The notes beneath the pieces were generated by a model. The model had not been told where the DNA came from. It ran no database searches and worked only from the letters and a program-made list of their open reading frames with translations. Shown here one piece after another: positions 25,078-35,684 of a stretch of DNA of 64,000 nt. The stretch's first letter is position 1. Every line of letters starts with the position of its first letter. Source of the stretch: Cymodocea nodosa (lineage: Eukaryota; Streptophyta; Magnoliopsida; Alismatales; Cymodoceaceae); the NCBI GenBank assembly GCA_036874045.1, contig CM072338.1:18312501-18376500 (forward strand), in the 5' to 3' direction. The position numbers and the translations under genes are program-made.

Positions 25078-28000
25078 TTGCTGCCGGTGGAGATCGTCGG
25101 GTTTGGAGAGGTGGGAACACTGATTGGACGAGGAGAGTAGACCCTCAAGGAATAAAGACATTGGGCTCGGCCCATTCCAATACCATCGTCTAATCGTTTA
25201 ATCGACCCGATAAAAGTTGGTCGGGTTAGCTAATACCCAATCCTTTCGACTCGATTAACGAAATAATTTTTAACTCAATTATTTCTGCATAATAATAGTA
25301 TTGTTATTATATAAATTTTGGATCAACGACAACGCCGGTGGGAAAATAAATAAACAATCGAGGGCGGCGACCGACGAAATAATCAAGTTCACGAGACATG
25401 CACGACCAAGAAACACAACGAAAACTGAAAACTTTGGACGGAGGCGGTAAGGGTGGGGGGCTCCGTCCGTGCACGCAAGGTGGGGACCCACGTCACCGGT
25501 TTCTGTACATGTTTGAAATTTGAAATCCACGTCACCAGTACATTATTATTATTCACACATTTGTCGTAGTTTGCCTGTAACTTGTGGACAAATAAAACCA
25601 AACCTAGATGGTTGGTTTGGTTTTCTATGGTCCAAGCTATATGGTTGGTTTAGTTCGCCAACGATACGAGAGGTCGTGAATACGGCCGGAAGAAGAGTGT
25701 TCTCCTTTCGGGCATCAGTAGTAGGCGTGGTCTAGGGTGAGGACAGTGGTAGGCGCGTAAATTTCAAAAAATCGATAGTGAAATATATCCGTTTGAATTG
25801 GATCCCACCCTAGGGTTACGTTACCCAAAAAAGAAAAAAAAATTGATCCCAAGGTTGTCGTGTCATGGATCACGGTTCATTTTATCTTTTCGTCACGGTG
25901 GGCGAATTCGGAACAATCGCATCGTGTACTCGAATTCTTCTGGTACGTGAAAGAACGGCGTTATCGTTCTAGATACGCTTATGTTTGGCAGTTAAAATTT
26001 CATTTTTCTCCTTTTTCCTCTTGCGATTTTATTTTTTTTAGAAAATATCTAAATACGCATTTATAATTTTTTCACAAGTTCACGCTCGCCGACTTTTTGA
26101 AAATCATTCATTATGTTCAATCGAAGCATGTAAACCATATTTCTTAAAAAAGCTGCACTGAAGAAAAATAAATATTTCCCTTAAAAGTTGCACTGAAGAC
26201 GTAATTTGAAAGGAAACCTCCTGAAAAGGAGCAAAGGACTGCTTTTTATCAAAAAAAAAAAAAAAAAAAAATTACGTTGCTTGAAGTTCATCGGTTGGTT
26301 CCCTTGTTTATTTACAAAAAGCAACAGGTGCTTGGACCAGCCTATGAGCTTTTTCCTACCTAATACGATAGATATAATTTCATATGACAGGTTTAATAGT
26401 AACTTAAGTCATAAGTTTGTTCTTAACTATAGTTTAATATGCTACGTTGATTTTAAAATCCTGAAATTGTAGGGTTGGTGTTGTAGGGGTCGGAGAGACA
26501 ATTATTGAGGTAATAGATGTGGAAAGTGTTGTTATGTTGACGAATATAAGAATAAGGTTTAGGTTAATATTACCATGTGTTGGAATAGTGGTTAATACAA
26601 GCACTAAATCTAAGTTAATATATAATGAATTTATTCATTTATTATCAACTAATTTTAAGATGAAATTTTATGTACTATCAAAGTAGATTCACGCATATAT
26701 CTTTATAAGACACTTGGGGTAAGCATCAAATTAGCTACAAGTAAGGAAACACGTTAAACTAATCTCATATTGGTTAATAAGAGCTAACATACAATAAATC
26801 TCTTCATTCATTATCAATTATTTTTAAGTTAAAATATTTTATATGGTATCAAAGTAATTTAGCTTTATATAAAATGAACCTTTCTCCTTGTTACTAATTA
26901 CCAGTTGATTTTGAACTGAAACATATGGCAATAGAGATATTGAAATAAATTCAATAATACAAGAACACGTAGAGAATCAATTGATAATATGGCATTTTTT
27001 ATATAATAAATAACACAAGAAATATTTGTTAATGATTTTTTTCTGCTGATGTTGAAAATGTCAACCGTGGCATCTGATAAAAGAACCCAAAAAACGTTTT
27101 TTTGCCACAGCTGTACTGCACGTAGGGGAGAAAACAATGGACATTGAAACTTGAAAGTGAAATGATCATCATCAACACTTGTAATTCAAAAGTGAAATTA
27201 GACTCATCGATGGGCCATAATTTAGAAAGTCTTTTTTTGTTGATACTGGTAACGTACGTTTTAACCATGTAGACGAGGAGAAGAAGATCGATTATATAAT
27301 TTCACGTGTCATTCATATAGCTCGGGCTAAAATAATGACGTACATATATGATAAATATCCATCATCCATGACACCCCCCTCCACGGGTATCCGGGCACTC
27401 GGTATTTCACAATCCACTTTTAATTATACATCGTCTCTCCATAAATGGTTGAATGATTTGAACTCCAGATTTATTTTTTCCTTCGTGTATCGAAATGAAA
27501 AAAATATCGCGTACGCTAGCGTGAGCTAGAGACCACCCACGGGGCACGGGGGGGGCAAGACGGTCTAGCTTATAGATTTCACTAGAGCGTAAGAGACACA
27601 CGATTCGGCGGTCAGTCTCTGCTTTGTTTTGCTTGGTCGTTTCAAACACAACCAGCAATGAAAATTTTGGAGCGAGCATACACAGACAAGTCGTCTCAGT
27701 CAAATCCAACTTAAATCGTACGGTTCGTACCATTTTGCCACTGTATCGCATCATGACCCTGCTGAATCCGTACCGTTCGCGAACGCATATGGGGTCCGAA
27801 ACGATCGATCATTCAGAAGCCCAAGATGAACGAAAGAATGCATCTTTCCAGGCTTTCTTTCCGAAAGAAGAAACCAATAATTAATCATCACACGTCCACT
27901 TTTGGAACACGCTTTAACTTTTGCAGGCACGAGGCATGAGAACGCGAGACGAGACCATCTTGGGGGAGAAGCACTGCTACGTAGCAGCAGAAACGAAGAC

Positions 28001-28121
28001 CTGGGATTCCTTTTTCTTCTTATGAGAAGATACATACATACATACATACATGGATCGTCGATGGACTGGATTGGATTGGATTGGGGTTCATACACAGCAG
28101 CATACAACGATATTTCAGATT
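25078..28121. other. Intergenic region between PTPA and EXORDIUM-like genes
   Basis: 3 kb with no supported gene. GC-rich leader-like sequence adjoins the PTPA start. A 21-base poly-A run lies at 26,251-26,271. AT-rich DNA fills 26,400-27,300. Sequence near 28,000-28,121, with a (CATA)n tract at about 28,029-28,051, probably belongs to the 3' UTR of the EXORDIUM-like gene. Confidence 0.45.
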
Positions 28122-29078
28122 TCAGAAGGGAGCAGAACATTGCAAAGTGTTCGGATTCCACATGGCCGGGAGGAGATACTTCCTCCCGTACAACCCCACG
28201 GCGTTGTAGCTCGCACCGGTTTCCGCGTCCAGCAGCAACTCCCCGGGGTACCCCGGATACGCTCCCTTCCCGAACACCCCCGGACACGCCGACGCCGCTT
28301 CCAGCGGCTCCTCCTTCGGCCCCTGGAAGTACCCACCATCGAACGGGTTGGTAACGGTCCCAGCGAGCAAGGTCGCCAGGTTGATCACCATGCCGTCGAT
28401 GCCCACGTCGCCGTTAGGCGGAACCAGCGGCGGATTCTGGGGCCCGTAGATCGGTTGGTGGAACGGCCAAGCGCACTGTCCCGGACACTGCTCTGCCGAG
28501 TTACCCACCCAGATGTACGCGAACCTCGACTTGCCGTGTTTACCGGCGGGAGAAGACGAATGGGACCCGCAGATGCTCATGCAGAAGCCCTCCACGGCCA
28601 CGTCGGCGGAGGTCAGCACGACGTTGATGGCGCTCCGGTGTGGTCCGAACGAGGCGAGCTCAAGTATCTGCCCGTGGGTGAGTATCTTCCCAAGGTGGTA
28701 TTTGTGGAAAATCGTGCTACGGCCGAGGGCGATCCGGGTGGAGCCGCCGCTGTACTTCTCGGTGGTCCGCCACCAGGAAGCAACGGACGGCCGAGCTCGC
28801 CCGGGATTAGCATCGACGACCAGAGATTTGACGAAGTCGGAAAGGACGGCGCGTTGGGACGGGGTGAAGGAACCATAGTAGACGAGGTTGAGGGTGTAGT
28901 CACCCTTCAGGAGCGTGCCATTGTGAAACTCGAGGACAAGAGGCTGCTGCTGGACAAGGTAGAGCTCACGAGGTCTGGCCACGCTGAAAGCCGAGGTGGG
29001 TCGGCAAGCGAGGAAGAGGAGAAAGTTGGTGGAAGCGAGGAGGAGGAGGTGGAGAGGTGTAAAAGAGGAGGAGGCCAT
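28122..29078 (-). CDS. EXORDIUM-like / phosphate-induced PHI-1 family protein
   Basis: Single-exon minus-strand frame of 318 residues with an N-terminal signal peptide (hydrophobic LHLLLLASTNFLLFLA). Family blocks: LEFHNGTLLKGDYTLNLVYYGSFTPSQ, SLVVDANPGRARPSVASWW, GKILTHGQILEL, INVVLTSADVAVEGFCMSICGSH, YIWVGNSAEQCPGQCAWPFHQPIYGPQ, GDVGIDGMVINLATLLAGTVTNPFDGGYFQG and a C-terminus ending CSAPF. EXORDIUM proteins are apoplastic and promote brassinosteroid- and sugar-related growth responses; the biochemical activity is not known. The start at 29,078 gives the signal peptide directly; 55 codons of upstream open frame include the TATA box and are promoter. The gene has strongly GC-rich third positions and no intron, typical of this family. 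Confidence 0.95.
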   Translation of the reverse strand: MASSSFTPLHLLLLASTNFLLFLACRPTSAFSVARPRELYLVQQQPLVLEFHNGTLLKGDYTLNLVYYGSFTPSQRAVLSDFVKSLVVDANPGRARPSVASWWRTTEKYSGGSTRIALGRSTIFHKYHLGKILTHGQILELASFGPHRSAINVVLTSADVAVEGFCMSICGSHSSSPAGKHGKSRFAYIWVGNSAEQCPGQCAWPFHQPIYGPQNPPLVPPNGDVGIDGMVINLATLLAGTVTNPFDGGYFQGPKEEPLEAASACPGVFGKGAYPGYPGELLLDAETGASYNAVGLYGRKYLLPAMWNPNTLQCSAPF

Positions 29079-29127
29079 GATCACCAGCAAGCAAGCGAAG
29101 AGTGAGTGAGGCGCAGGGGTTTTTTCC

Positions 29128-29136
29128 TTTATATAA
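29128..29136 (-). promoter_or_regulatory. TATA box of the EXORDIUM-like gene
   Basis: The minus strand reads CTTATATAAAGG about 55 bases upstream of the ATG. The spacing suits a short 5' UTR. Confidence 0.65.
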
Positions 29137-29453
29137 GGGAAGAAAGTGATACGACGACATATGAGGTAGTGATGGATGACGAGAGGAGGAGCATAGGTTA
29201 CTGTGCAATACTTGTATTGATAGCTTGCTACAGCTGTAGGCACGGTGCACGGATACGTGGTTTACCACTCGGACTAGACCGATTAGTCGCAAATGGACTG
29301 CTGCGGCTGCCGTGGCCCAATGATTTCTATACTTTGATTGCCTTGGAGATGGCGAAGAGTACAGATGAGCAGCGAAGGTGGCTTCCAGGATTTTAACCGG
29401 GGTCCATTTCGTTTTAACCGAGAACGAGAGCAAGAGAATTGCAATGGGCTGGG

Positions 29454-29480
29454 TCTGCGTCTGCGTCTGCGTCTGCGTCT
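29454..29480. repeat. (TCTGCG)n hexanucleotide repeat
   Basis: Four or more perfect GTCTGC units in tandem. Confidence 0.9.
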
Positions 29481-29560
29481 GGGTCATAGCAGCGAGGTGA
29501 CGTGTTGCTCAAGAATGATTAAGACGGAGATGCTTGAACATTAAAGCCACCATCAAACAA

Positions 29561-29585
29561 GAGAGAGAGAGAGAGAGAGAGAGAG
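29561..29585. repeat. (GA)n microsatellite
   Basis: About 12 GA units preceding GGGCGTTTATG. Confidence 0.93.
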
Positions 29586-29813
29586 GGCGTTTATGTAAAC
29601 TGGTGGAGGACAAGAAGCAGGCGAACCGGAAAAGATGGTGGAACAGGAATAAAGAAACGGCGGATGAAATAAAAAAACAGGAAAGAGAGGGCGTCCAAAA
29701 TGAGGCCTACATCGCTCTGCTCCGAGGGGCTCATGTGGGCCGACCGAGAGAAAACCAGCCCCATATGGCATGGGCCTTTTGGGTTTTTCGAACGGGGTTC
29801 TGGGCCGACTGCT

Positions 29814-29987
29814 GGGTTTCGAGTTGAATTTGGTAGTAGTATTGGGCTTCAATATCGTGTGGGCTGAGATTTCAGGTCCATCCAAAGTAGCTCTTGGTGG
29901 TGGGGGTTTCGAGTTGAATTTGGTAGTAGTATTGGGCTTCAATATCGTGTAGGCTGAGATTTCAGGTCCATCCAAAGTAGCTCTTGG
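29814..29987. repeat. Two-copy 90-base tandem duplication
   Basis: Copy 1 starts at 29,814 and copy 2 at 29,904, both with GGGTTTCGAGTTGAATTTGG. Within the shared stretch, to CCAAAGTAGCTCTTGG, they appear to differ at one base (GTGTGGGCTG against GTGTAGGCTG). The near identity marks a recent event. Confidence 0.93.
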
Positions 29988-32124
29988 ACCTCCGAGGTCC
30001 ATCCGTCCCATAACACCGAGGACTTGGACTTTTTATTGGGAAAGTTTTATATATAATTCGACATGAGGGAAGAAGATCAACAAAAATACATTTGGGATAA
30101 AAGACTGTAATTCGAATTAAATTTGCTGAATAAAAAAATTGACTTCTGCAGCTTTTTAAAAATATTTACTTTTTTTTTATATGTTAAGGTAAGATAATTA
30201 TTACCAAATAGATCTTTAGTTTAAATGATAAAGAAAAGTGCAATTGGTCTTTCTTTCCTAAAACAACTATTCGGTAAAAAAAATCAATAAATCAAACTTA
30301 GACAAAAACACATGGCTAATTTAACTACTTAAAATGATCTACAACAGATACTAAGTAAGGATGTAGATAAAATGAGTGTGAGGTGGATATAATATTATAA
30401 ACTTGCCATTATCCTTATCTGTTGAATTTAACAAAATTATCCAAGGATAAATGGGTAAACGCAATAAGTAACAGTTGAAAGGAGATATATATATATATTT
30501 CTATCCACATTAAACGTGACAGGACAAGACAACGACTGTTACAAACCCATTTCATTTTTGGCTCATATCTTAAACTCTAATTTATCCTAGAAAAATTTCC
30601 TCTCTTTTGTTTTGTCGGCTTGTTGTTGGAACCTTGGATTGGTTGTTAATATTCTGTAACCATTTTGTTTTCTCCTTCTCTATCTGTGATTTCACATAGA
30701 GTTAGTGGTTTTTTTTATCATTTAATTAAAACTTTTTACCTGTACAAAAAAAAAACGAAAACCATGAGATTGCAAGATTATGCAAAACCACTGCAATAAG
30801 CAAGGTTATGGGTTTTCTTGGAATTCAAGGTGAGAATTAATTGAGGTAGTTGAGGCCCAAACAAAATCAAGTGTATTAATTAAATTAATTGTCCCACCCA
30901 CGAGGCCGTGATTGTAATGTACTACCTATTTGCACTGTATTAATTTCTCTTGCGTTTTTGTTAACTTTACATGGAAGTTTCTCTCGTCAACGGTAAGGTA
31001 TTGCAATTGTTATTCCACCTCATTGCAAGAAAATATGTCTTAAATTTAAATAAAAATATCACTATTATAGAAATTTGAAAAATAAATAAATAGAAAACGA
31101 GAATATGATATAACGCAACGGATAGAGATGCCTTTGAAACCTTTTGCTTTTTATGAACCCACATTAACTCTTCTCAGTCACATTATTCCAAACTCTACCA
31201 GGCTTGTGACCAAGAACAGCTTCTTTTGGGGCAAGCACAACTTTATATTCTTTCTCCTCCATCCATCCATCCGCCATTGTGATGACAAAATACATGTGAA
31301 GTAATCTGTCTGCACAGAACTTATTGCTTCTGGTGTATGACTACTTGTTATCATGCATGTTCTCAACTATGAGACAAATTTCATGAAAGTGCCTTTTAAC
31401 TAATCTGACAAAGGTCTCTTAGGTCTTAATTGGAATCACTTATTCACATCAATTTATTTTTTTTTTTTAAAAAAAGGTTCGTTTGAATAAGTTGTATTCA
31501 AATATAGTGAAATTTCAACCCAGTTAAAATCGATCGGTGATGAGTGGAGGAATTTGTCATCGTATGAATCTAAATTTAATCTCTATCTAGACGATGTAAA
31601 ACTATTCCCAAAACTTTTCTTCATTAGGTGTTTATTTACATGTCTACAAGTAGTTCTGCCTAAAATTATTTTGATATTATATGAAATTTTAATTTAAAAA
31701 TAAATGGTAAAAAAATGAAGGGATGTGTCATCATATGTGTTTATAAGTTCAATTTTCACTTAAATAATATAGGATCATTTTTAACGACCATTTACTCAAC
31801 TAACGGAAAAAACATAAAAAATGCCTTACAATTTATTCAATAACCTACTTTTTTAAATAAATCCTTGTTCAATAAGAGATTCCAAATTAAACTTCATAGA
31901 CGACGATCGGCTTCTGGTTTTTGAACATTATCTTCCGAAAAAGAAGTGGACGTGCTAATTTCAATGGTGGAAGTCAGTCATACTGCCGTAGCTACAAACA
32001 GGGAATGAATTGTGCCAGAAACTTTTATTCCGGCTATAACCGATTATGACCTAAATCCAGATATTTAAATGGCGATTGATGCAAAGAACAGTTAATCTCT
32101 GATACCAGGGGTACCAAATAATGA

Positions 32125-32163
<39 letters not shown>

Positions 32164-33794
32164 ACCATGCAAGCCAATTTGAAAGAAAGAGAGCCACGAG
32201 GTTTCAAAGGCCACATGGAAAGCTAGATCGATGTGTTCTGCCATTTTGTTTACTACAAAACAAAATAAGCAGGCCTTACGTTTTAGTGAAGTGGTTGCAT
32301 GCAAGGTGGACAGAAAATTATCTTTTTTGAAAGTTAAAAAAATTTACAGCATGTCATGAATTTAAGAAATTATAGCGTGTTATGGCGGCAAAGGTTTCCA
32401 CACCACCATCAGTGGAGAGAGGACGTGTCACTGGATGGAAAGGTTAGATTAGAGTGAAGGCGAGGTATCAACTAAGGTGGCATTTATTTGACTTTGGATA
32501 TGACTACAATTGTGGTAGATGGAATAATGGAACGGTTCCGTGGTATTCATTATTTCAGCTGCTACCATCTAACCATCCCTATTCACTTATTATTTGACGT
32601 TTTTCTTTAATCCAAATAAGTTGGACCTACTATATATATATATGAACATGACATTACCTTACCCCTTATTCAATACACGGTGCTACATTTTATACTCACA
32701 GCTTTTTTTTGTTTACCCATTTTGAAAAAATACGTAGAAAATTTTAGCTTCATTTTACAATGTTACCTGAGAAACTAAGATTCTCGTCATTTATTGCCAC
32801 AACTATCCTTATTATTCACACTAGATAATTGTAAACAATGTTCTTCACGTGTTTAAATCATTCATGAATGTTATTTAGTAAAAATGGGAATAAGACTGAC
32901 TTTTATATATGACGAATTCTTTTACTGATTGCTTATTATTTTTGGATTAAAATTTTAACGAAATATTAGAGCCAATCTATGTGCATCTACTATTAGATAT
33001 ATATTTATAGGTATATATCTAAATAAGTCAAATTGGTAAAAATAAAGATAGACTTAAATTTTACATGAGATGAATCTTTTTACTTGTTACCAGTTAATAT
33101 TTTAACAAAAGATACATGTGAAACTCACTCAAAAAGATTTTTCAAAATACAAATGCTTGGGAAGCTAGTTTTCCCAAGAGTTTCCAAAGGTACCGTAAGC
33201 AGAACATTTTATCCATGGAATAAATAAAAATAATTTCTGAAAAATATGCAAATAACTGATTGCCTATCCCATCTCATTGAAGATTGTCACATATTCGATG
33301 ACCACCAACCTTCCGGGCAAGTAGTGATCTTTCTTTATTTTGTAAATACATAATTAATAAAGAAAATTAATCATAAAATTTGACGGTTGTCCCCAACTGG
33401 AACTAGTAAAGTTGACGTGAATTTTTGTTCCACAACTGGTTCGCCCGGGGAAATGATGCCACGTTTCTATTCCAATTCCAATTTTCCATTAACGAAGGGA
33501 GGAGAAAACTTCGACCGCCTATTGAATGAGAAAGCACAAGCTGCACTTACGCTACGTACCCCAAGTGGGGTCATGGTCTGATACATGTAGAACTGCAAAA
33601 TTGATGATGAAACCATTGATAATTAAGTTGGAACAGATGGAACAGGCAAGGGGACGTGTTCCAATGCTCCTTTACTGCATGTAACCTCTACCACCGGTGG
33701 ATTCCAATTAAAAGCTCTCCACAGCAACAACCATGAGACAATCCTCCCTCCATTCCCCTCCACTCCTGTCATTCCGACACATCCCCGGCCGTTC
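29988..33794. other. AT-rich intergenic region
   Basis: 3.8 kb with no supported gene. It contains an (AT)n run at 32,126-32,161 and several homopolymer tracts. The last few hundred bases before 33,795 are probably the promoter and leader of the WW-domain gene. Confidence 0.5.
32126..32161. repeat. (AT)n microsatellite
   Basis: About 18 AT dinucleotides flanked by ATGACC and AAGACC. Confidence 0.95.
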
Positions 33795-34555
33795 ATGGTG
33801 TCACTGCAGGCAACGGCAACGACAACCTCACTCTCTTCCCCTGAGGGAAGCTCCAACCCAAGCAAGAAAAGAAAGCGTGGTGCCCTCGAGGAAGAGCCGC
33901 AGCTGACGCCAGTAAAAGCCTTGAACTTTTCGCGCGGCAAAAAGCACGACTACTGCCCTTCCACGCAGACGACACCGCCGGCCCACTTCAACGTCGACCT
34001 CCACCTTCAAGACCCACCTCTTCCGCCGGAATGGCAACGGTATCTCGATATCAAGGTCAGTACGTTTGTCATCGCACCCTTTCTTTTCTTTTCTTTTCTT
34101 TTCTTTTCCCCTTCTCTATATATTTCATGTTTTTTTATAACATCGTCACACCAAGATTGAGCAGTTATTTTCTCTACTTTATGTTTACCAATATGCGCGG
34201 CTTTAACGATCGATATGGTGTTCATTTGCGCGCGAAGTCTGGTGTGGTGCACTACTACAACACCAGGACGGGGACGAAAACCTCTAGGGATCCAAGGACG
34301 GGCATAGACCTCGAGTTGCATCTCTGCTGCGAGTCGCCGGTGGCCCAAGTGATGATGGACAGAGATAATGGAGGAAGAAAGGAAGAGAAGCCGGATCAGG
34401 TGTGCGGGGAGATGATTGCAACGGTGTGCATGCGCTGCCACATGCCAGTCATCATATGTAAGTCCTCGCCGGCCTGTCCCAACTGCAAGTTCTTGCAACG
34501 GTCGGCTGACCGTGGGACGTCGACTCCGTCGTCAAAAACTCCGGAAACCTCGTAG
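33795..34555 (+). CDS. WW-domain protein, CFL1 (CURLY FLAG LEAF1)-like
   Basis: Two exons, 33795-34055 and 34238-34555 (phase 0), 192 residues. A Lys/Arg cluster (KKRKR, residues 24-28) could be a nuclear localisation signal. The WW domain spans about 75-107: LPPEW (W80), then the Tyr-Tyr pair in VVHYYNTRTG and the closing proline in RDPR. The expected second tryptophan is serine (S103), so this is a one-tryptophan WW domain. A Cys-rich C-terminus (C151, C154, C161, C167, C170) around CMRCHMPVIICK resembles a small zinc-binding module. Layout and motifs resemble the plant CFL1 group, reported to bind HD-ZIP IV factors and restrain cuticle formation; this link is from memory. The upstream ATG at 33,733 is out of frame. 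Confidence 0.85.
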
Positions 34556-35684
34556 CGAGCAATTGGTGAACGAAGAACAACACACATATCTGTCTCTTAT
34601 CATGACTGTGTACAGTATGTACTAGCTAGCTAGTTAAAAGTTGTGCCCTTTATCTGCCAGCCAGGTCCTTGGTCCTTAGTCTACATGTATATAGTTACAT
34701 GTTACGATGGAGTGTTATGTGCGTGCTTCCTTGATCATTGTAGAACATTAATGTTGTATTATTATAGTAGTACATTAATTTCCTGTTGGGTTGTTAGATC
34801 TTGCAACAAATGCCAGCTAACTTCAACTCCCTAGACTATATACAGCATCTCAGACAAGGAATGTGCATGACTTTGCTTGGATGTGTTTCTTAATTCGTGC
34901 GGTGTTACCTTGCCCAAGTATGCAATCCTTCTTGGGCAGGCACGCGTACCATTAAACTTATGAGAGGGAAGGGCAAGTGCAACTTTTAAGCAGTTGAGTT
35001 GATTAAGATTATGTTATATATTTCTTATTAGGATTCAAATCTTAATATGGACATTTTCTTATTCATTTTTAAAAAAAACTTCGTGAGTAGAAATATATAT
35101 ACCTACCAAGCATGTGCTTATTTATGAGCTTTAATTCGAGCTCAGGTAGCTTGGGTGATTTTACTTTTACCTAAAGAACATCAGAAGTGCGTGCAATTTG
35201 CAAGACAAATAAATGCTCGACAAAATTGTGGTGGCCTTCATTTCATTTTGGGCAGCGAAGGCTCAGCCTTCAGGGCAGGCGCGTGACGTGCGTCTGGGCT
35301 CCTGATGTTAGTCGGAGTTGTTTCACGGTTCCCCCGCGTCCATCGTCCATTAAACTCATCGAATAGGTTGTTGATATTTGGTATGATTTTTTGGAAGGAA
35401 AACCATTTACAAGTTCAAAACAAGAGAAGCGAATGACGTTCAAACATTTTAAGAATACAAGTTCTATAAAGTTACATTGCTGTACAATTACAATTTCTTT
35501 GTTTTCTCACTAATGGTAATGTTGTAGATACAGAAAAAAATGGCAAATTCCTGTAATTTTGTAAAAATATGCTGTAAAAGGTTCCAAAGTTTGACAATTG
35601 AACTGACCCGTTCCTGTATTTGTTGTCTTGAAACTTGGTAGCCCGAGGCTCGCCTATCAGCCCTTTGTTTGCAAATCTGCCGCG
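34556..35684. other. 3' flanks of convergent WW-domain and PP1 genes
   Basis: The two genes converge. No further gene is seen. A short inverted repeat (CTTGCCCAAG at 34,909 and CTTGGGCAGG at 34,931) could form a small hairpin but does not resemble a known RNA. Confidence 0.45.

Larger units (their letters stand above)
29137..29813. other. Intergenic spacer with simple repeats
   Basis: Upstream region of the EXORDIUM-like gene. It contains a (TCTGCG)n hexamer array at about 29,454-29,480 and a (GA)n tract at 29,561-29,585. No gene is seen. Confidence 0.55.

Noticed and set aside
24382-25193. Long plus-strand frames opposite PTPA
   Set aside because: GC-rich shadows of the PTPA coding strand; no recognisable domain, whereas the minus strand gives a complete PTPA.
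26251-26271. Poly-A run as a possible retroposon tail
   Set aside because: No SINE or LINE body, promoter boxes or target duplication could be recognised around it.
28050-29105. 351-codon plus-strand frame opposite the EXORDIUM-like gene
   Set aside because: Shadow caused by strong third-position GC bias; its translation is Arg/Gly/Glu-rich without motifs.
34909-34940. Possible small RNA hairpin (CTTGCCCAAG ... CTTGGGCAGG)
   Set aside because: The stem is only about 10 bases with a 12-base loop, too short for a plant miRNA precursor, and no known miRNA sequence was recognised.
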